Notes: a model not told the origin generated them from the sequence alone. 64,000 bases of DNA from JBOGXA01 sp050694175 (GCA_050694175.1 JBOGXA010000016.1:1-64000), one strand, 5' to 3'. Counted from the first letter of the stretch, positions 33,969 to 42,566 are shown. Program-made: numbers and translations.

Positions 33969-35552
33969 CTAGATCTCGAGGCGCGAATCCTCCAAATCGA
34001 GATCGCGCTCGACGCGGTGCATCACGTCGTTGCTGATCGCACCCTCGTTTCGGAGCCGGACGATCGCGCGCCGTTGGGCCTCGAGCAGCTCGCGTATCAC
34101 CCGCTGGTAGGCCAACGACCGCTCCTCGTAGCCGGCGTCCTCGACGAGACCGGCCCGCGCCGATAAACGCCGGCGTCGGAACTCGTACAGGCCTCGTAGG
34201 CGGTCGATCGTGTCCTCGCGGGTCCACTCCTCATGCCCAAGGTCCTCAAGCCGCGCCAGTGCCGCGTCCGTTGCTCCGAGGCGTGCCCGCAACTCCTCCT
34301 GTTCGTCGGCCTCGTCGCCGGGCACCCGAAGTCTGCGGATGAGCGTGGGCAGCGTAAGGCCCTGGACGACAAGGGTTGCAAAGATGACGGCAAAGGTGAG
34401 GAAGATGATGAGGTTACGCTCCGGGAAGGGTTCTCCCGACGTTGCTTCGAGGGGCAACGCCAGCGCGGCCGCGAGCGAGACCGCCCCGCGCATCCCGCTC
34501 CACCCCACGACCACGCGATCCCGCGCGCCGGCTCGGCGGGCGAGCTGCGCGGGGCGTCGATCGAGCGCTCTGACGATGTAAGGCACGGTGAACTGCCACG
34601 CGACGCGTACGCCGATCACCACGGCGACGACCACTAAGGCCAGGCCGAGAAGCGTGGCGAAGGACCGCTCGGTGACGCCGGTCAGGATGGGGTGGAGCTG
34701 CAGGCCGACGAGCATGAACAGCGATGCGTTGAGTAGGTAAGCGAGGACCTCCCAGAACGAGAACCCCAACAGCCGAGTCGCGGCCGAAGCAAGCTCGGGC
34801 GCCCGCCAGCCGACGTAGAGGCCGGCGGTCACGGCCGCGAGGACACCCGAGACCCCGGCCCCCTCCGCGGGCAGATAGGCCGCGTAGCCGGTCACGAGCG
34901 TGACAACGATCTCGATCGGCGGATCGTCCAGCCGGCGGCGGACCTCGGCGACGAGCCAGCCCACCACGAGGCCGATTGCCACGCCCCCAGCCGTGCTCGC
35001 AACGAATCGCAAACCCGCCTCCCACGCGACAAAGCCGCCCCCGACCACGGCGCCAACCGCGATTCGATAGGCGACCAACGCGGTGGCGTCGTTGACGAGA
35101 GACTCCCCCTCGAGAAGCATGACTATGCGGCGAGAAACGCCCAGCCGGCGCGCTATCGCGGTAGCGGCAAGTGGGTCTGTGGGGGAGACGATCGCTCCGA
35201 GCGCGAACGCCGCTGCCCAGGGGAGCCCGTCGATGAGGGTGTGCGCGGTAACTGCAACCCCGAACATTGTAGTTAGCACCAGCCCGATCGCCAGCAAGGA
35301 GATGGCGCGCAGGTCGGCGCGAAACTCGCGGGGCGAGGAGAAGAACGCGGTGTAGTACAGGAGGGGAGGAAGGAACAGGACGAGGACCAGGTCGGGAGGC
35401 AGCTCGAGCTCAGGGAGCCCGGGCACGAACCCGATCACCAAGCCCCCGAGCACGAGCAGGATCGGGTAGGGAACGTCAATCGCGCGCGCCACAACGCTGA
35501 GCGCGGCCACGACCACGACCAGCGCCAGGACCAGAAGCTCAACCTCGTGCAC
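33969..35552 (-). CDS. CPA1-family Na+(K+)/H+ antiporter
   Basis: 527 residues with about 12 membrane helices followed by a 120-residue cytoplasmic tail rich in Glu and Arg (EWTREDTIDRLRGLYEFR). The ion-binding core is seen in GAIVSPTDPLAATAIARR and in LLEGESLVNDATALVAY, the two unwound-helix motifs with the transported-ion Asp. SGMRGAVSLAAALALP is the TM12-like R-G block. It exchanges Na+ or K+ for protons for pH and salt homeostasis. GTG start at 35552; the family N-terminus HEVELLVLALVVVVAAL fits. Confidence 0.92.
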   Translation of the reverse strand: MHEVELLVLALVVVVAALSVVARAIDVPYPILLVLGGLVIGFVPGLPELELPPDLVLVLFLPPLLYYTAFFSSPREFRADLRAISLLAIGLVLTTMFGVAVTAHTLIDGLPWAAAFALGAIVSPTDPLAATAIARRLGVSRRIVMLLEGESLVNDATALVAYRIAVGAVVGGGFVAWEAGLRFVASTAGGVAIGLVVGWLVAEVRRRLDDPPIEIVVTLVTGYAAYLPAEGAGVSGVLAAVTAGLYVGWRAPELASAATRLLGFSFWEVLAYLLNASLFMLVGLQLHPILTGVTERSFATLLGLALVVVAVVIGVRVAWQFTVPYIVRALDRRPAQLARRAGARDRVVVGWSGMRGAVSLAAALALPLEATSGEPFPERNLIIFLTFAVIFATLVVQGLTLPTLIRRLRVPGDEADEQEELRARLGATDAALARLEDLGHEEWTREDTIDRLRGLYEFRRRRLSARAGLVEDAGYEERSLAYQRVIRELLEAQRRAIVRLRNEGAISNDVMHRVERDLDLEDSRLEI

Positions 35553-35640
35553 AGGTCACCCCGACTCCATTACCTCATGTAGAGCAGATGATAGGGATCG
35601 AGGTCCCGTCGTACCGGAGAGCCAGGAAAAGGAGGACGCC

Positions 35641-35982
35641 GTGGACGTGCAAACGGTGATCGGAGAAGCTCGAGAGGCCATGACCGTGAGGCGGGTCTTC
35701 GGGGAGCCGCTCGAGAGGAACGGGGTCACCGTGATCCCGGCCGCATTCGTAAGGGGCGGGGCCGGGGGCGGTGGCGGGGAAGAATCCGGCGGTGCCGGGC
35801 GAGGAGAGGGGAGTGGGTTTGGCTTGTCCGCCAGGCCGGTCGGTGCTTACGTCATAAAGGGGGAGGTCGTGCAGTGGCAGCCGGCCGTTGATGTGACCCG
35901 AATCGTTCTCGGCTCGCAGCTCGTAGCGATTGTCGCCCTGCTCACGGTGCGGGCGGTCGCCCGGGCTCGGCGCGGGAGGTAG
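35641..35982 (+). CDS. GerW-family (YtfJ-like) protein
   Basis: 113 residues. VFGEPLERNGVTVIPAAFV is the family hallmark, followed by a Gly-rich loop (GGAGGGGGEESGG) and SARPVGAYVIKGEVVQWQPA, then a single C-terminal membrane helix (IVLGSQLVAIVALLTV). In Bacillus, GerW/YtfJ is a spore protein, but the family is widespread in non-sporulating actinobacteria. GTG start. It is divergent from the antiporter. Confidence 0.88.
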   Translation: MDVQTVIGEAREAMTVRRVFGEPLERNGVTVIPAAFVRGGAGGGGGEESGGAGRGEGSGFGLSARPVGAYVIKGEVVQWQPAVDVTRIVLGSQLVAIVALLTVRAVARARRGR

Positions 35983-36015
35983 CTCGGAAGCGCTGGCGCC
36001 CCGCGACCAGCGGGC

Positions 36016-36744
36016 CTATCGCTCGGGGCGGGGAACGATGTCCTTGATCTTCTTTGCCGGCACTCCTCCGACGATCGTGTGGCTCGGGACGTCCTTGGTA
36101 ACCACGGAGTTCGCGCCGACTATGCACCGGTCGCCGATGGTCACCCCCGCCATGATGGCGACGTTGAAGCCGAGCAGGCAATCGGAACCAATCGCGACGG
36201 GCGCGAGTGTCCGCCCGGCGTGAAGGAGCGGCCTCGAGAAATCCCCGTAGTCGTGACCGTGGGTTTCGATAAGCGCGCCGGCGGCCACCATCGTGTAGTC
36301 GCCGATGGTGAGCGCCGTCCGGTCGTCGAGCATCACGTCTCGATTTATAAAGACTTCGTCGCCCAGCTCTATGTTGCGCCCGGAGCTGAACAAGACATTG
36401 TGATGAATGACGACATCCGCACCGCATCGCTTGAAAACGCGTTGGGCCAAGATTCGTCGGATCCTGATGGCAAAGTCCTGCATCATCGCGGCCGGGGTAC
36501 GGTCGAACATGCGCCAGAACATCACATAGTAGAGATCTGACTCCTCGGCTAACTTCTGGTCGGTTCCCTTGAAGGGATCGTCGGCAAGCTGAAGCTCGCC
36601 CGAGCTCAGGAACCGCTGGCACATCCGAGCTACCTTGTCGAAGAACGCACCGCCCTGACCGACAAGCCGATCGGTCGCGACCAGGTCGGAAAACTCCTCG
36701 AGCAATTCGTCTTCCTGACTCGATGGCGTCACGGTCCCGCTCAC
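36016..36744 (-). CDS. Hexapeptide-repeat acyltransferase (maltose/galactoside O-acetyltransferase-like)
   Basis: 242 residues. The N-terminal 100 residues are helical; the C-terminal half is a left-handed beta-helix of imperfect hexapeptides (IELGDEVFINRDVMLDD, LTIGDYTMVAAGALI, VAIGSDCLLGFNVAIMAG, VTIGDRCIVGANSVVTKDV). THGHDYGD holds the catalytic His. The final PSHTIVGGVPAKKIK is typical of the family. It likely acetylates a sugar in the cell envelope; it shares strand and neighbourhood with a glycosyltransferase. Confidence 0.87.
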   Translation of the reverse strand: MSGTVTPSSQEDELLEEFSDLVATDRLVGQGGAFFDKVARMCQRFLSSGELQLADDPFKGTDQKLAEESDLYYVMFWRMFDRTPAAMMQDFAIRIRRILAQRVFKRCGADVVIHHNVLFSSGRNIELGDEVFINRDVMLDDRTALTIGDYTMVAAGALIETHGHDYGDFSRPLLHAGRTLAPVAIGSDCLLGFNVAIMAGVTIGDRCIVGANSVVTKDVPSHTIVGGVPAKKIKDIVPRPER

Positions 36745-36791
36745 CCCTTCCTACCGGTGCCAGCATGCTTCCCCTGTGGAGATCCGTCCGA

Positions 36792-37553
36792 TCAATTCTT
36801 AGAAGTCGATGGCACCGACCCGCCGGCTTCTCTGAGCTCCACGGTCTTCTTGCGTATCGTCCCAAGGTACTGGGCCATAACCGAAAGCCGCCCCACAAAG
36901 GGGCCGCGATGCACGCCCATCTTTGAGGACCCCTCCAGGTAGACCCTCTGCACCGGCACCTCGATCACCCGGAGCCGCTGAATGGCTGCATCGAAGATCG
37001 CTTCCAGTTCACTCTGATAGCCGTTGCCCCGAAAGCGGACGTGATCGAGGGCCTCGCGACTGAAACATCGGTACCCACAGAAGGGATCGGTGTGCGGTGT
37101 ATCGACAACTCGTTTGAGGTAGGCGACTACGGCCTCCTTAACAAGATAGCGGTTGAGGGGCGCAGCCCCGCGTGCACGATCGTTCGCGTAACGGCTCCCG
37201 AGGGCAATGTCGCAACTCCCCGCCATCACCGGGCCTACGAGGTGTGCAAGATCGACTGGATCATGCTGGCCGTCACCATCCATGGTCACGAGGTAGTCGA
37301 ATCCGAGTTCGGCCGCATGCGCAAGGCCGGCTTTGAGGGCGGCCCCCTTGCCACGATTGACCGGCAAGGACACCACGATGGCGCCGCTCATTCGGGCGAC
37401 GGTGACCGAGTCGTCGGTGGAGCCGTCATCCGCCACGATCGTCGTAACCGATAAACCGAGGACGTGTGTGGGGATGGAAGGGAGCAGGGCTCTCAGCCGA
37501 GAGGCCTCGTTGAAGACGGGAATGATGATTGTAATCATGGCCCGTGCGAACAT
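36792..37553 (-). CDS. Family 2 glycosyltransferase (DPM1/GtrB-like)
   Basis: 253 residues, GT-A fold. ITIIIPVFNEASRLRALL starts the nucleotide-binding domain, IVADDGSTDDSV and TMDGDGQHDP hold the UDP/GDP-binding Asp and the DxD-type metal site, and LGSRYANDRARGAAPLNR plus FCGYRCFSREAL are typical of polyprenyl-phosphate mannose/glucose synthases. No C-terminal membrane domain is present. Start ATG 37553 or 37538. It probably works in envelope glycolipid synthesis with the adjacent acyltransferase. Confidence 0.88.
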   Translation of the reverse strand: MFARAMITIIIPVFNEASRLRALLPSIPTHVLGLSVTTIVADDGSTDDSVTVARMSGAIVVSLPVNRGKGAALKAGLAHAAELGFDYLVTMDGDGQHDPVDLAHLVGPVMAGSCDIALGSRYANDRARGAAPLNRYLVKEAVVAYLKRVVDTPHTDPFCGYRCFSREALDHVRFRGNGYQSELEAIFDAAIQRLRVIEVPVQRVYLEGSSKMGVHRGPFVGRLSVMAQYLGTIRKKTVELREAGGSVPSTSKN

Positions 37554-37626
37554 GATCGTGCCTTCTCACCGACACCGCAAGGACCGAAGGGCAGCGGTTC
37601 AGGGACGCGGGCCCGGGGGTACCGTG

Positions 37627-38025
37627 ATGAGCGCCAGACCCGCCACTTTGCTTCTCTCAGCGAACGGGACGCTGGAGGGTTCGACCGGCTGCCGGAAGCT
37701 GCGCGGCAAGTGGGTCGAGAGGGAGGCGCAGATCGTCGCTACGAGATTGACGGCGACGGGACATTGCCCTCAAGCAGAGAAACCCCAGGACGCTCATGTT
37801 GTTGGGGTTCTCGGCGACGGCTTTACCGCAGACGTCCAAGGTCGGGAACTCACGATCTTCAGTGCCCGCGGTGGTAGCGGCCTGACTATCGCGCTAGATA
37901 GAAGCGAATCACCAGCACCCTCTCGCTATGTAATGTGCTTTTGTGACAAGAGGATCGCCATCCAAGAAATCTTCCGGTGCGTTGCGCGATGCCCGAAAAA
38001 ACCGGCGCGCCTGGGATGCGGATAG
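37627..38025 (+). CDS. Partial META-domain-like protein, 3' end overlapping the methyltransferase
   Basis: The frame contains LLLSANGTLEGSTGCRKLRG, the GTxxGxxGC turn that marks META/HslJ domains, and later GDGFTADVQGRELTIF and GGSGLTIAL, the closing strands. The usual first strand is missing. After TIALDRS the frame runs 40 codons into the methyltransferase gene in another frame without family sequence. Probably a decayed or recombined secreted-protein domain. ATG 37627 is the only plausible start. Confidence 0.42.
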   Translation: MSARPATLLLSANGTLEGSTGCRKLRGKWVEREAQIVATRLTATGHCPQAEKPQDAHVVGVLGDGFTADVQGRELTIFSARGGSGLTIALDRSESPAPSRYVMCFCDKRIAIQEIFRCVARCPKKPARLGCG

Positions 38026-38734
38026 CGACGAATACCAGAATGAGCATGGGCGGCTCTTGGGCGGCAAGAACGCCCTTGCATGGGGGCTCTGGAGAATCCC
38101 GGAGCGAGACCTGAGAGTCCTCGGAAGCGTCAGAGGAAAGCGGATGCTCGAGCTTGGTTGCGGAGCCGCGCAGTGGTCGATTGCGCTCACCCGCCGCCGA
38201 GCGCAACCCATAGGAATGGATAACTCCTTGAAACAGCTCTTCCATGCCAGGGAATCGATCAACTCGTCGCGTGCCCGCGTTCCACTCGTGCAGGCCGTTG
38301 CGGAGTTCTTGCCTTTTAGGGATGAGTCTTTCGATGTCGTTTTCTGCGACTACGGTGCGATGAGTTTTGCAGACCCCGCCCTAACCGTTCCCGAGGCAGC
38401 ACGGGTTCTTCGAAGCGACGGTCTATTCGCCTTTTCCACAACAACCCCGTTCTTGAACGCGTGCTGGCCGGATGGCTCGGATGAAGTCACCAGGACGTTG
38501 CACAACCCGTACTTCGGCATGCGCAGGTTGGAGTGGTCGGCCGACGAGACGGTGGATTTCCAGCTCCCCTACGGGGAGTGGATCCGATTGTTCAGAAGAA
38601 ATGATTTGTCGATCGAGGATCTGATCGAAATCCGGCCGCCCCCACGTGCCCGCACTACCTTTCCGGGCCGCCCGTCGTCGTGGGCGAGGCGCTGGCCTGC
38701 CGAGATGATCTGGAAGGTCCGCAAAGACGCCTAA
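37943..38734 (+). CDS. Class I SAM-dependent methyltransferase (Methyltransf_11)
   Basis: 263 residues. KRMLELGCGAAQWSIALTR is motif I, PIGMDNSLKQL motif II, AVAEFLPFRDESFDVVFCDY motif post-II, and VLRSDGLFAFSTTTP the beta5/motif III block. NAWDADSDEYQ-like RRAWDADSDEYQNEHG at the N-terminus and YGEWIRLFRRNDLSIEDLIE at the C-terminus match actinobacterial UbiE-like enzymes of unknown substrate. GTG start at 37943. Confidence 0.87.
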   Translation: MTRGSPSKKSSGALRDARKNRRAWDADSDEYQNEHGRLLGGKNALAWGLWRIPERDLRVLGSVRGKRMLELGCGAAQWSIALTRRRAQPIGMDNSLKQLFHARESINSSRARVPLVQAVAEFLPFRDESFDVVFCDYGAMSFADPALTVPEAARVLRSDGLFAFSTTTPFLNACWPDGSDEVTRTLHNPYFGMRRLEWSADETVDFQLPYGEWIRLFRRNDLSIEDLIEIRPPPRARTTFPGRPSSWARRWPAEMIWKVRKDA

Positions 38735-38821
38735 TGCCCCATACCTGGTAGAAGAGGGCCTCTGACCCGTGCCCGGCGGACGGTCTGCAACCATCCAGGG
38801 CGATGGAGGATCTAACCCTCA

Positions 38822-39523
38822 ATGGACACGATTCAACGGACACCTGATAGATCACGGCCGGCGCCGCGGGGGCCGGGAGGGCCCGCGCGCAGGCCACCGC
38901 GCCCACACCGGAGCCGGTCTCTCCGGCGGCGCAGGCTGGCGTTGGGTGCGGCGGTGCTCACTGCGATCATCGCGAGTGCCTTGCTGCTGCGGGGCGGCGA
39001 GCCCCCATCACCACGGCCCGCGGAGGTCAGGGGAACGCCGGCATGGGCGACGACGCACTACGGCGACCCCGAGAATCGCGGTTTCAGGAAGCGAAACATC
39101 GTCGAGATCGAGTTCCTCGGCCGCGCGATGTTCGTCCATCGAGGAGCAAGCCGGCACTTCTTGCGCCTCGAACGCCTTTTCGAGGCCCGGGCCCCCGAGT
39201 ACGCGGCCGCCGTGGCCTTCGGTGAGCTTGACGACTGGAGTTACGAGGACCGGAACGTGCGCGGTGAAGACTTCAAGTCGACCCACGCGTTCGGCATCGC
39301 CGTCGACATAAACGCGCTCGCCAATCCCCTCGGAACACCCGGCGACATGCCCGAGGAGGTTGTGCGGCAATGGGAAGCCGAAGGGGGTGACTGGGGAGGT
39401 GATTGGAGCCGATCCGACCCCATGCACTTCGAAACCCATCTGACCCCCGAGGAGATACGCGCTCGCTACGCGGCCGACGGCACGCCCAAGCCGGGGTATC
39501 TCGAGCAACTCGTTGGCGATTGA
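38822..39523 (+). CDS. M15-family D-Ala-D-Ala carboxypeptidase-like protein, membrane-anchored
   Basis: 233 residues. An Arg/Pro-rich cytoplasmic head precedes one membrane helix (LALGAAVLTAIIASALLL), then the M15 catalytic domain: STHAFGIAVDINALANP gives zinc ligands His and Asp, and WSRSDPMHFETHLTPEE gives the general-base/zinc His. GGDWGGDW is typical of M15C/endolysin-type L-alanyl-D-glutamate or D,D-peptidases. It probably trims peptidoglycan outside the membrane. Sixteen bases of its 3' end are repeated at 40936. Confidence 0.85.
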   Translation: MDTIQRTPDRSRPAPRGPGGPARRPPRPHRSRSLRRRRLALGAAVLTAIIASALLLRGGEPPSPRPAEVRGTPAWATTHYGDPENRGFRKRNIVEIEFLGRAMFVHRGASRHFLRLERLFEARAPEYAAAVAFGELDDWSYEDRNVRGEDFKSTHAFGIAVDINALANPLGTPGDMPEEVVRQWEAEGGDWGGDWSRSDPMHFETHLTPEEIRARYAADGTPKPGYLEQLVGD

Positions 39524-39570
39524 TCTGGGTCGAGTCTCAGAGTGACTCCAGCGCGGGCGGGGCGCATGTG

Positions 39571-40164
39571 ATGCCTTACGCCACCCGAAGCCGCATGATG
39601 GTAGGGATGAGCGCTCAACGAGGTTGGCTCACGATCATCGTGGTCGGGCTTTCGCTTGCGGCGTGCGGTGTCGATAGCCCGCAAGCGAGAGATCCCGCTC
39701 CACCGCCGTCCGCCACTCCCACCGATGCCTCGGGGCGGAATCGAGACGGCTCTCACGAGCCGCCCGCAAACCCGGCCCCCGATTTCACCGTGACGACATT
39801 CGACGGCACTCGCTTTTCTCTGTCCCGGCAAAGTGGCTCACCGGTCGTGCTGAACTTCTGGGAGTCGTGGTGACCGCAATGCCAGGCGGAGCAGCCGCAC
39901 CTCAACCAGTTGGCTGAGGAGTACGCACAAGAGGTCGTCTTCGTCGGAGTGTCCAACAACGACTCCGTCGCAGCCGGCACGGACTATGTGCGTGAATTCG
40001 ACGTTCCTTATGCGATGGCCCACGCTCCACACGTTTGGGAGGCGTACGACGTTCCTTATCAACCGGTCACCATTGTCATCGATGCCCGCGGAGGGATCGT
40101 CGGCCGGATCGATGGCCCGGTTACCTATGAGGGCCTGAAAGACATCATCGAGAGCGCGACGTAA
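39571..40164 (+). CDS. TlpA-like thioredoxin-fold lipoprotein with in-frame TGA at the first redox Cys (candidate selenoprotein)
   Basis: One uninterrupted frame except TGA at 39871-39873. The N-terminus has a lipobox signal (LTIIVVGLSLAACG), so the protein is exported and lipid-anchored. NPAPDFTVTTFDGTRFSLS is the TlpA/redoxin opening, then VVLNFWESW-TGA-PQC, where the family has WCxxC. After the TGA the domain continues intact: QAEQPHLNQLAEEY, VVFVGVSNND, and VPYQPVTIVID with the cis-Pro, to TAA 40164. The TGA replaces exactly the nucleophilic Cys, giving UxxC if read as selenocysteine. Alternatives are a nonsense mutation or a TGC/TGT miscall. Starts at 39595, 39598 or 39607 are also possible. 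Confidence 0.72.
39886..39916 (+). promoter_or_regulatory. Possible bSECIS-like hairpins downstream of the TGA
   Basis: Two alternative small stems start 12 and 18 bases after the TGA: GCGG (39886-39889) / CCGC (39895-39898) with loop AGCAG, and CAGCC (39892-39896) / GGCTG (39912-39916). Bacterial SECIS elements lie at this distance inside the coding region, with a small apical loop containing G. Both stems are short, so support is weak without folding and comparison. Confidence 0.25.
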
Positions 40165-40446
40165 ACGCCATTCGAGTACGGGACGACTTGCCGGACCTAG
40201 AACGGGGCCAAAGGGGGAAGGGGACGGACTCCGAAGCCACGGCGACCTGGCCCGTCGGTTACCTAGCCGCACTCACGGCGCGCCCCGGAGCTGGTTTCTG
40301 GAGCAACTCATCGGGGGTTGAGTCTTTTGCCCGTCGGGCGGGCCCTACTAAAGGTCTGTCCTCGGTGGGATTATGAAGACGTGCTATCCCGCGGTCGGTG
40401 TCGTTGACCAACTCGGCACCGTCCTACTAGCCCAGTCGAGGAAACT

Positions 40447-40881
40447 TCAGTGTTTCGTCCGGAGCCGTGGTCCCCCTCGGCCACGGTTGAAGAGAGCCCT
40501 TCCCAGCACCGGAGACAAAAGGATTAGCACGAGGAATCCCAGGCCCACACCTGGACTTTGATCGTTCGAAAGGTTGGTGTAGACAATCAGACCTGTACGG
40601 AAAAACAACAGAGCCCCTGCAACCAAGAGAGCCGTGGGTCCGGCTCCAGGGTAGCGTCGCGTGCGCAGACCCATCCAGCTCCCGACTGTGAGCCCCAGGC
40701 ACAGACCCCACAGCAGGCCCTCAAAGCCGCGCTCGATCTGTACGTCGACCAATTCAGTCTTCCCCGAAAACCGGTCGTAGATCGGGTTGGCGATGACTGC
40801 ACCGGCCACCGCAAGTGGGGCGCCGCAGAGCAAACCTCCCACTTGAGCGGCCACGTACCCTTGTTGACGCCTTCGATTCAC
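40447..40881 (-). CDS. Hypothetical membrane protein
   Basis: About 144 residues with four hydrophobic segments: GLLCGAPLAVAGAVIAN, LLWGLCLGLTVGSWMGL, ALLVAGALLFFRTGLIVY and GVGLGFLVLILLSPVLG. Basic termini (NRRRQQ and RGRGGPRLRTKH) suggest both ends lie in the cytoplasm. No family recognised. GTG 40881 is a reasonable start; the frame is open further upstream but without protein-like sequence. The 280 bases after the TlpA gene (40165-40446) show no gene. Confidence 0.5.
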   Translation of the reverse strand: MNRRRQQGYVAAQVGGLLCGAPLAVAGAVIANPIYDRFSGKTELVDVQIERGFEGLLWGLCLGLTVGSWMGLRTRRYPGAGPTALLVAGALLFFRTGLIVYTNLSNDQSPGVGLGFLVLILLSPVLGRALFNRGRGGPRLRTKH

Positions 40882-40935
40882 GACAGCTCGACCTGTCTCA
40901 TGCCCACTGCTTCTGCGTCGTATAACCCCGCGCGT

Positions 40936-40964
40936 GGTATCTCGAGCAACTGATCGGCGAGTGA
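40936..40964 (+). repeat. Relic of a second M15-peptidase 3' end
   Basis: The 16 bases 40936-40951 are identical to 39495-39510 near the end of the M15 gene. In that frame they read YLEQLIGE-stop, against YLEQLVGD-stop in the gene. Only the last eight to ten codons remain, so this is a small duplicated or recombined fossil 1.44 kb downstream of the intact copy. Confidence 0.5.
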
Positions 40965-40991
40965 TCCGCTGAGACCTGATACCAAAAGCAA

Positions 40992-41798
40992 TCAATCGCC
41001 CGCGAGCCTTCGGATGCGATCCGGCTCGTCGCGTAGCTTCTCGAGCTTCGCGATCGCCTTTTCGAACAGTTCATCGAACTTCTGCCGGCCGCGCTTTCGC
41101 TTGAAGGGATCGATGTTCGAGATGAGTTGGTATTGAAAGTACTGGTGCCAAACTCCCATGTCTTTGGCATGAGTGATCACGTCCTTGACCAGCGTGTTGG
41201 CCTCGAGTACCGACCCCGCCCTCTCCTCCCTCACCGTGCGGGCCTTTTCGACCGGTTGTCGCAGAAAGAAATCACACTTCTTCAATAGCGGTTCAAACGC
41301 GCTTCCCGCCAGCCGGCTGCCCTTTTCATAGGCAAACCCGAGTGTTACGTGATAGGCACGCTCGATCGAGTCCTCCACGTCGGGATCGGTTTCTTTGAGG
41401 TCTGGGTTGTTCGCCACGAACGTGCGGTAGATACCGAGGGAAACGGCGGCCTTCTCGCTGATGTTGAGATCCTTCTCGACGTTTAGATTCATCATCCGAG
41501 GCGCCAGTTTCCCGGGCACGACAAGCACGGGCAACTTGCGTATGCCAACCTCGCGGGCCGCAAGAAGGCGGTGCTGGCCATCGATCACGACGGTGCGCGT
41601 CTTGCCGTCCGTCTCCATTTCGACGGCAACCAGGGGGACGATGAACCCGATCCGCTCGATGGACGACACCAGATGTTCGATGTGGGCCGGGCGCGTCTTG
41701 CGTTGGTGCTCGACCACTTCGAGGCGATCGGTGGGCACCGTTTTCAAGGCAATGGTCTGACGCTTGTGGGGATCTCTAAACGTGAGCTCCTTCTCCAT
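40992..41798 (-). CDS. ParB/sulfiredoxin-domain nuclease-like protein (orphan)
   Basis: 268 residues. Residues 15-110 are a ParB-N/Srx domain: VEHQRKTRPAHIEHLVSSIE, GFIVPLVAVEM and VVIDGQHRLLAAREVG, the GxHR-like box that binds a nucleotide in ParB-related proteins. The rest is helical and ends with KRKRGRQKFDELFEKAI. There is no ParA partner and no parS-like repeat nearby, so chromosome partition is unlikely. Stand-alone members occur in phage and DNA-modification contexts. ATG 41798 chosen as MEKELTF. Confidence 0.8.
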   Translation of the reverse strand: MEKELTFRDPHKRQTIALKTVPTDRLEVVEHQRKTRPAHIEHLVSSIERIGFIVPLVAVEMETDGKTRTVVIDGQHRLLAAREVGIRKLPVLVVPGKLAPRMMNLNVEKDLNISEKAAVSLGIYRTFVANNPDLKETDPDVEDSIERAYHVTLGFAYEKGSRLAGSAFEPLLKKCDFFLRQPVEKARTVREERAGSVLEANTLVKDVITHAKDMGVWHQYFQYQLISNIDPFKRKRGRQKFDELFEKAIAKLEKLRDEPDRIRRLAGD

Positions 41799-41901
41799 AC
41801 GGCATAACCCTAGCGCTCGATGACTCGACCGATGTGGTCGCCGGGGGACTGCTACGTTGACGGGGGTCATGGGTGTTGCATTCCCGGGCAAGGAGGGGCG
41901 A

Positions 41902-42480
41902 GTGGCACAGCGAGGTGAGATCGTTCTGGTGCGGCACGGAGAGACCGAGTGGAGCCGCGCAGGGAAGCACACGGGAAGAACCGACATCCCGTTGACCAGC
42001 GGAGGACGCGATCAGGCGCGTCAACTCGGAGGCGCGCTTCGCAATCGGCGCTTTGCCCTCGTTCTCACGAGTCCCCTTCGTCGCGCATCCGAAACCTGCA
42101 GGCTTGCAGGCCTGGGAGATGCCGCCGAGGAATGCTCAGACCTGCGCGAATGGGACTACGGCGACTACGAGGGCAGGACAACCGCCGACATTCGCACCGA
42201 GGTCGACGGCTGGACCATCTGGACTCACGAGGTCCCCGGGGGTGAGACGGCGGCCAAAATAGCCCGTCGTGCCGACCGGGTCGTCGATTTGGTGCGGACG
42301 GTGGACGGGGACGTGGCTCTTTTTGGCCACGGTCACATACTGCGCGTGCTCGCGGCGCGCTGGTGTGGCCTTGACGCCGTCTGCGGCCGATTCCTTGCGC
42401 TGGATACAGGCACGCTGTCGATCCTGGGTTATGAGCGAGAGTCTCCCGTAATCCGGCTGTGGAACCGGATTCGTGAATGA
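41902..42480 (+). CDS. Histidine phosphatase-family protein (phosphoglycerate mutase-like)
   Basis: 192 residues. IVLVRHGETEWSRAGKHTGR is the RHGE motif with the catalytic His plus the substrate loop. LTSPLRRASETC holds the second Arg, DLREWDYGDYEGRTTADI the acid/base region, and VALFGHGHILRVLAARW the second catalytic His. This is the fructose-2,6-bisphosphatase/GpmB-like branch with broad phosphatase activity rather than glycolytic mutase. GTG 41902 follows AGGAGG; the upstream TTG at 41857 has no such site. Confidence 0.9.
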   Translation: MAQRGEIVLVRHGETEWSRAGKHTGRTDIPLTSGGRDQARQLGGALRNRRFALVLTSPLRRASETCRLAGLGDAAEECSDLREWDYGDYEGRTTADIRTEVDGWTIWTHEVPGGETAAKIARRADRVVDLVRTVDGDVALFGHGHILRVLAARWCGLDAVCGRFLALDTGTLSILGYERESPVIRLWNRIRE

Positions 42481-42566
42481 AGGCGCAAGGAACAAAAAAC
42501 AGGGGATTCACGTTCTCGCAATAAACCTGAGATCTACGACAGCTACCTTGGAGGTGTGCAGGGAAA

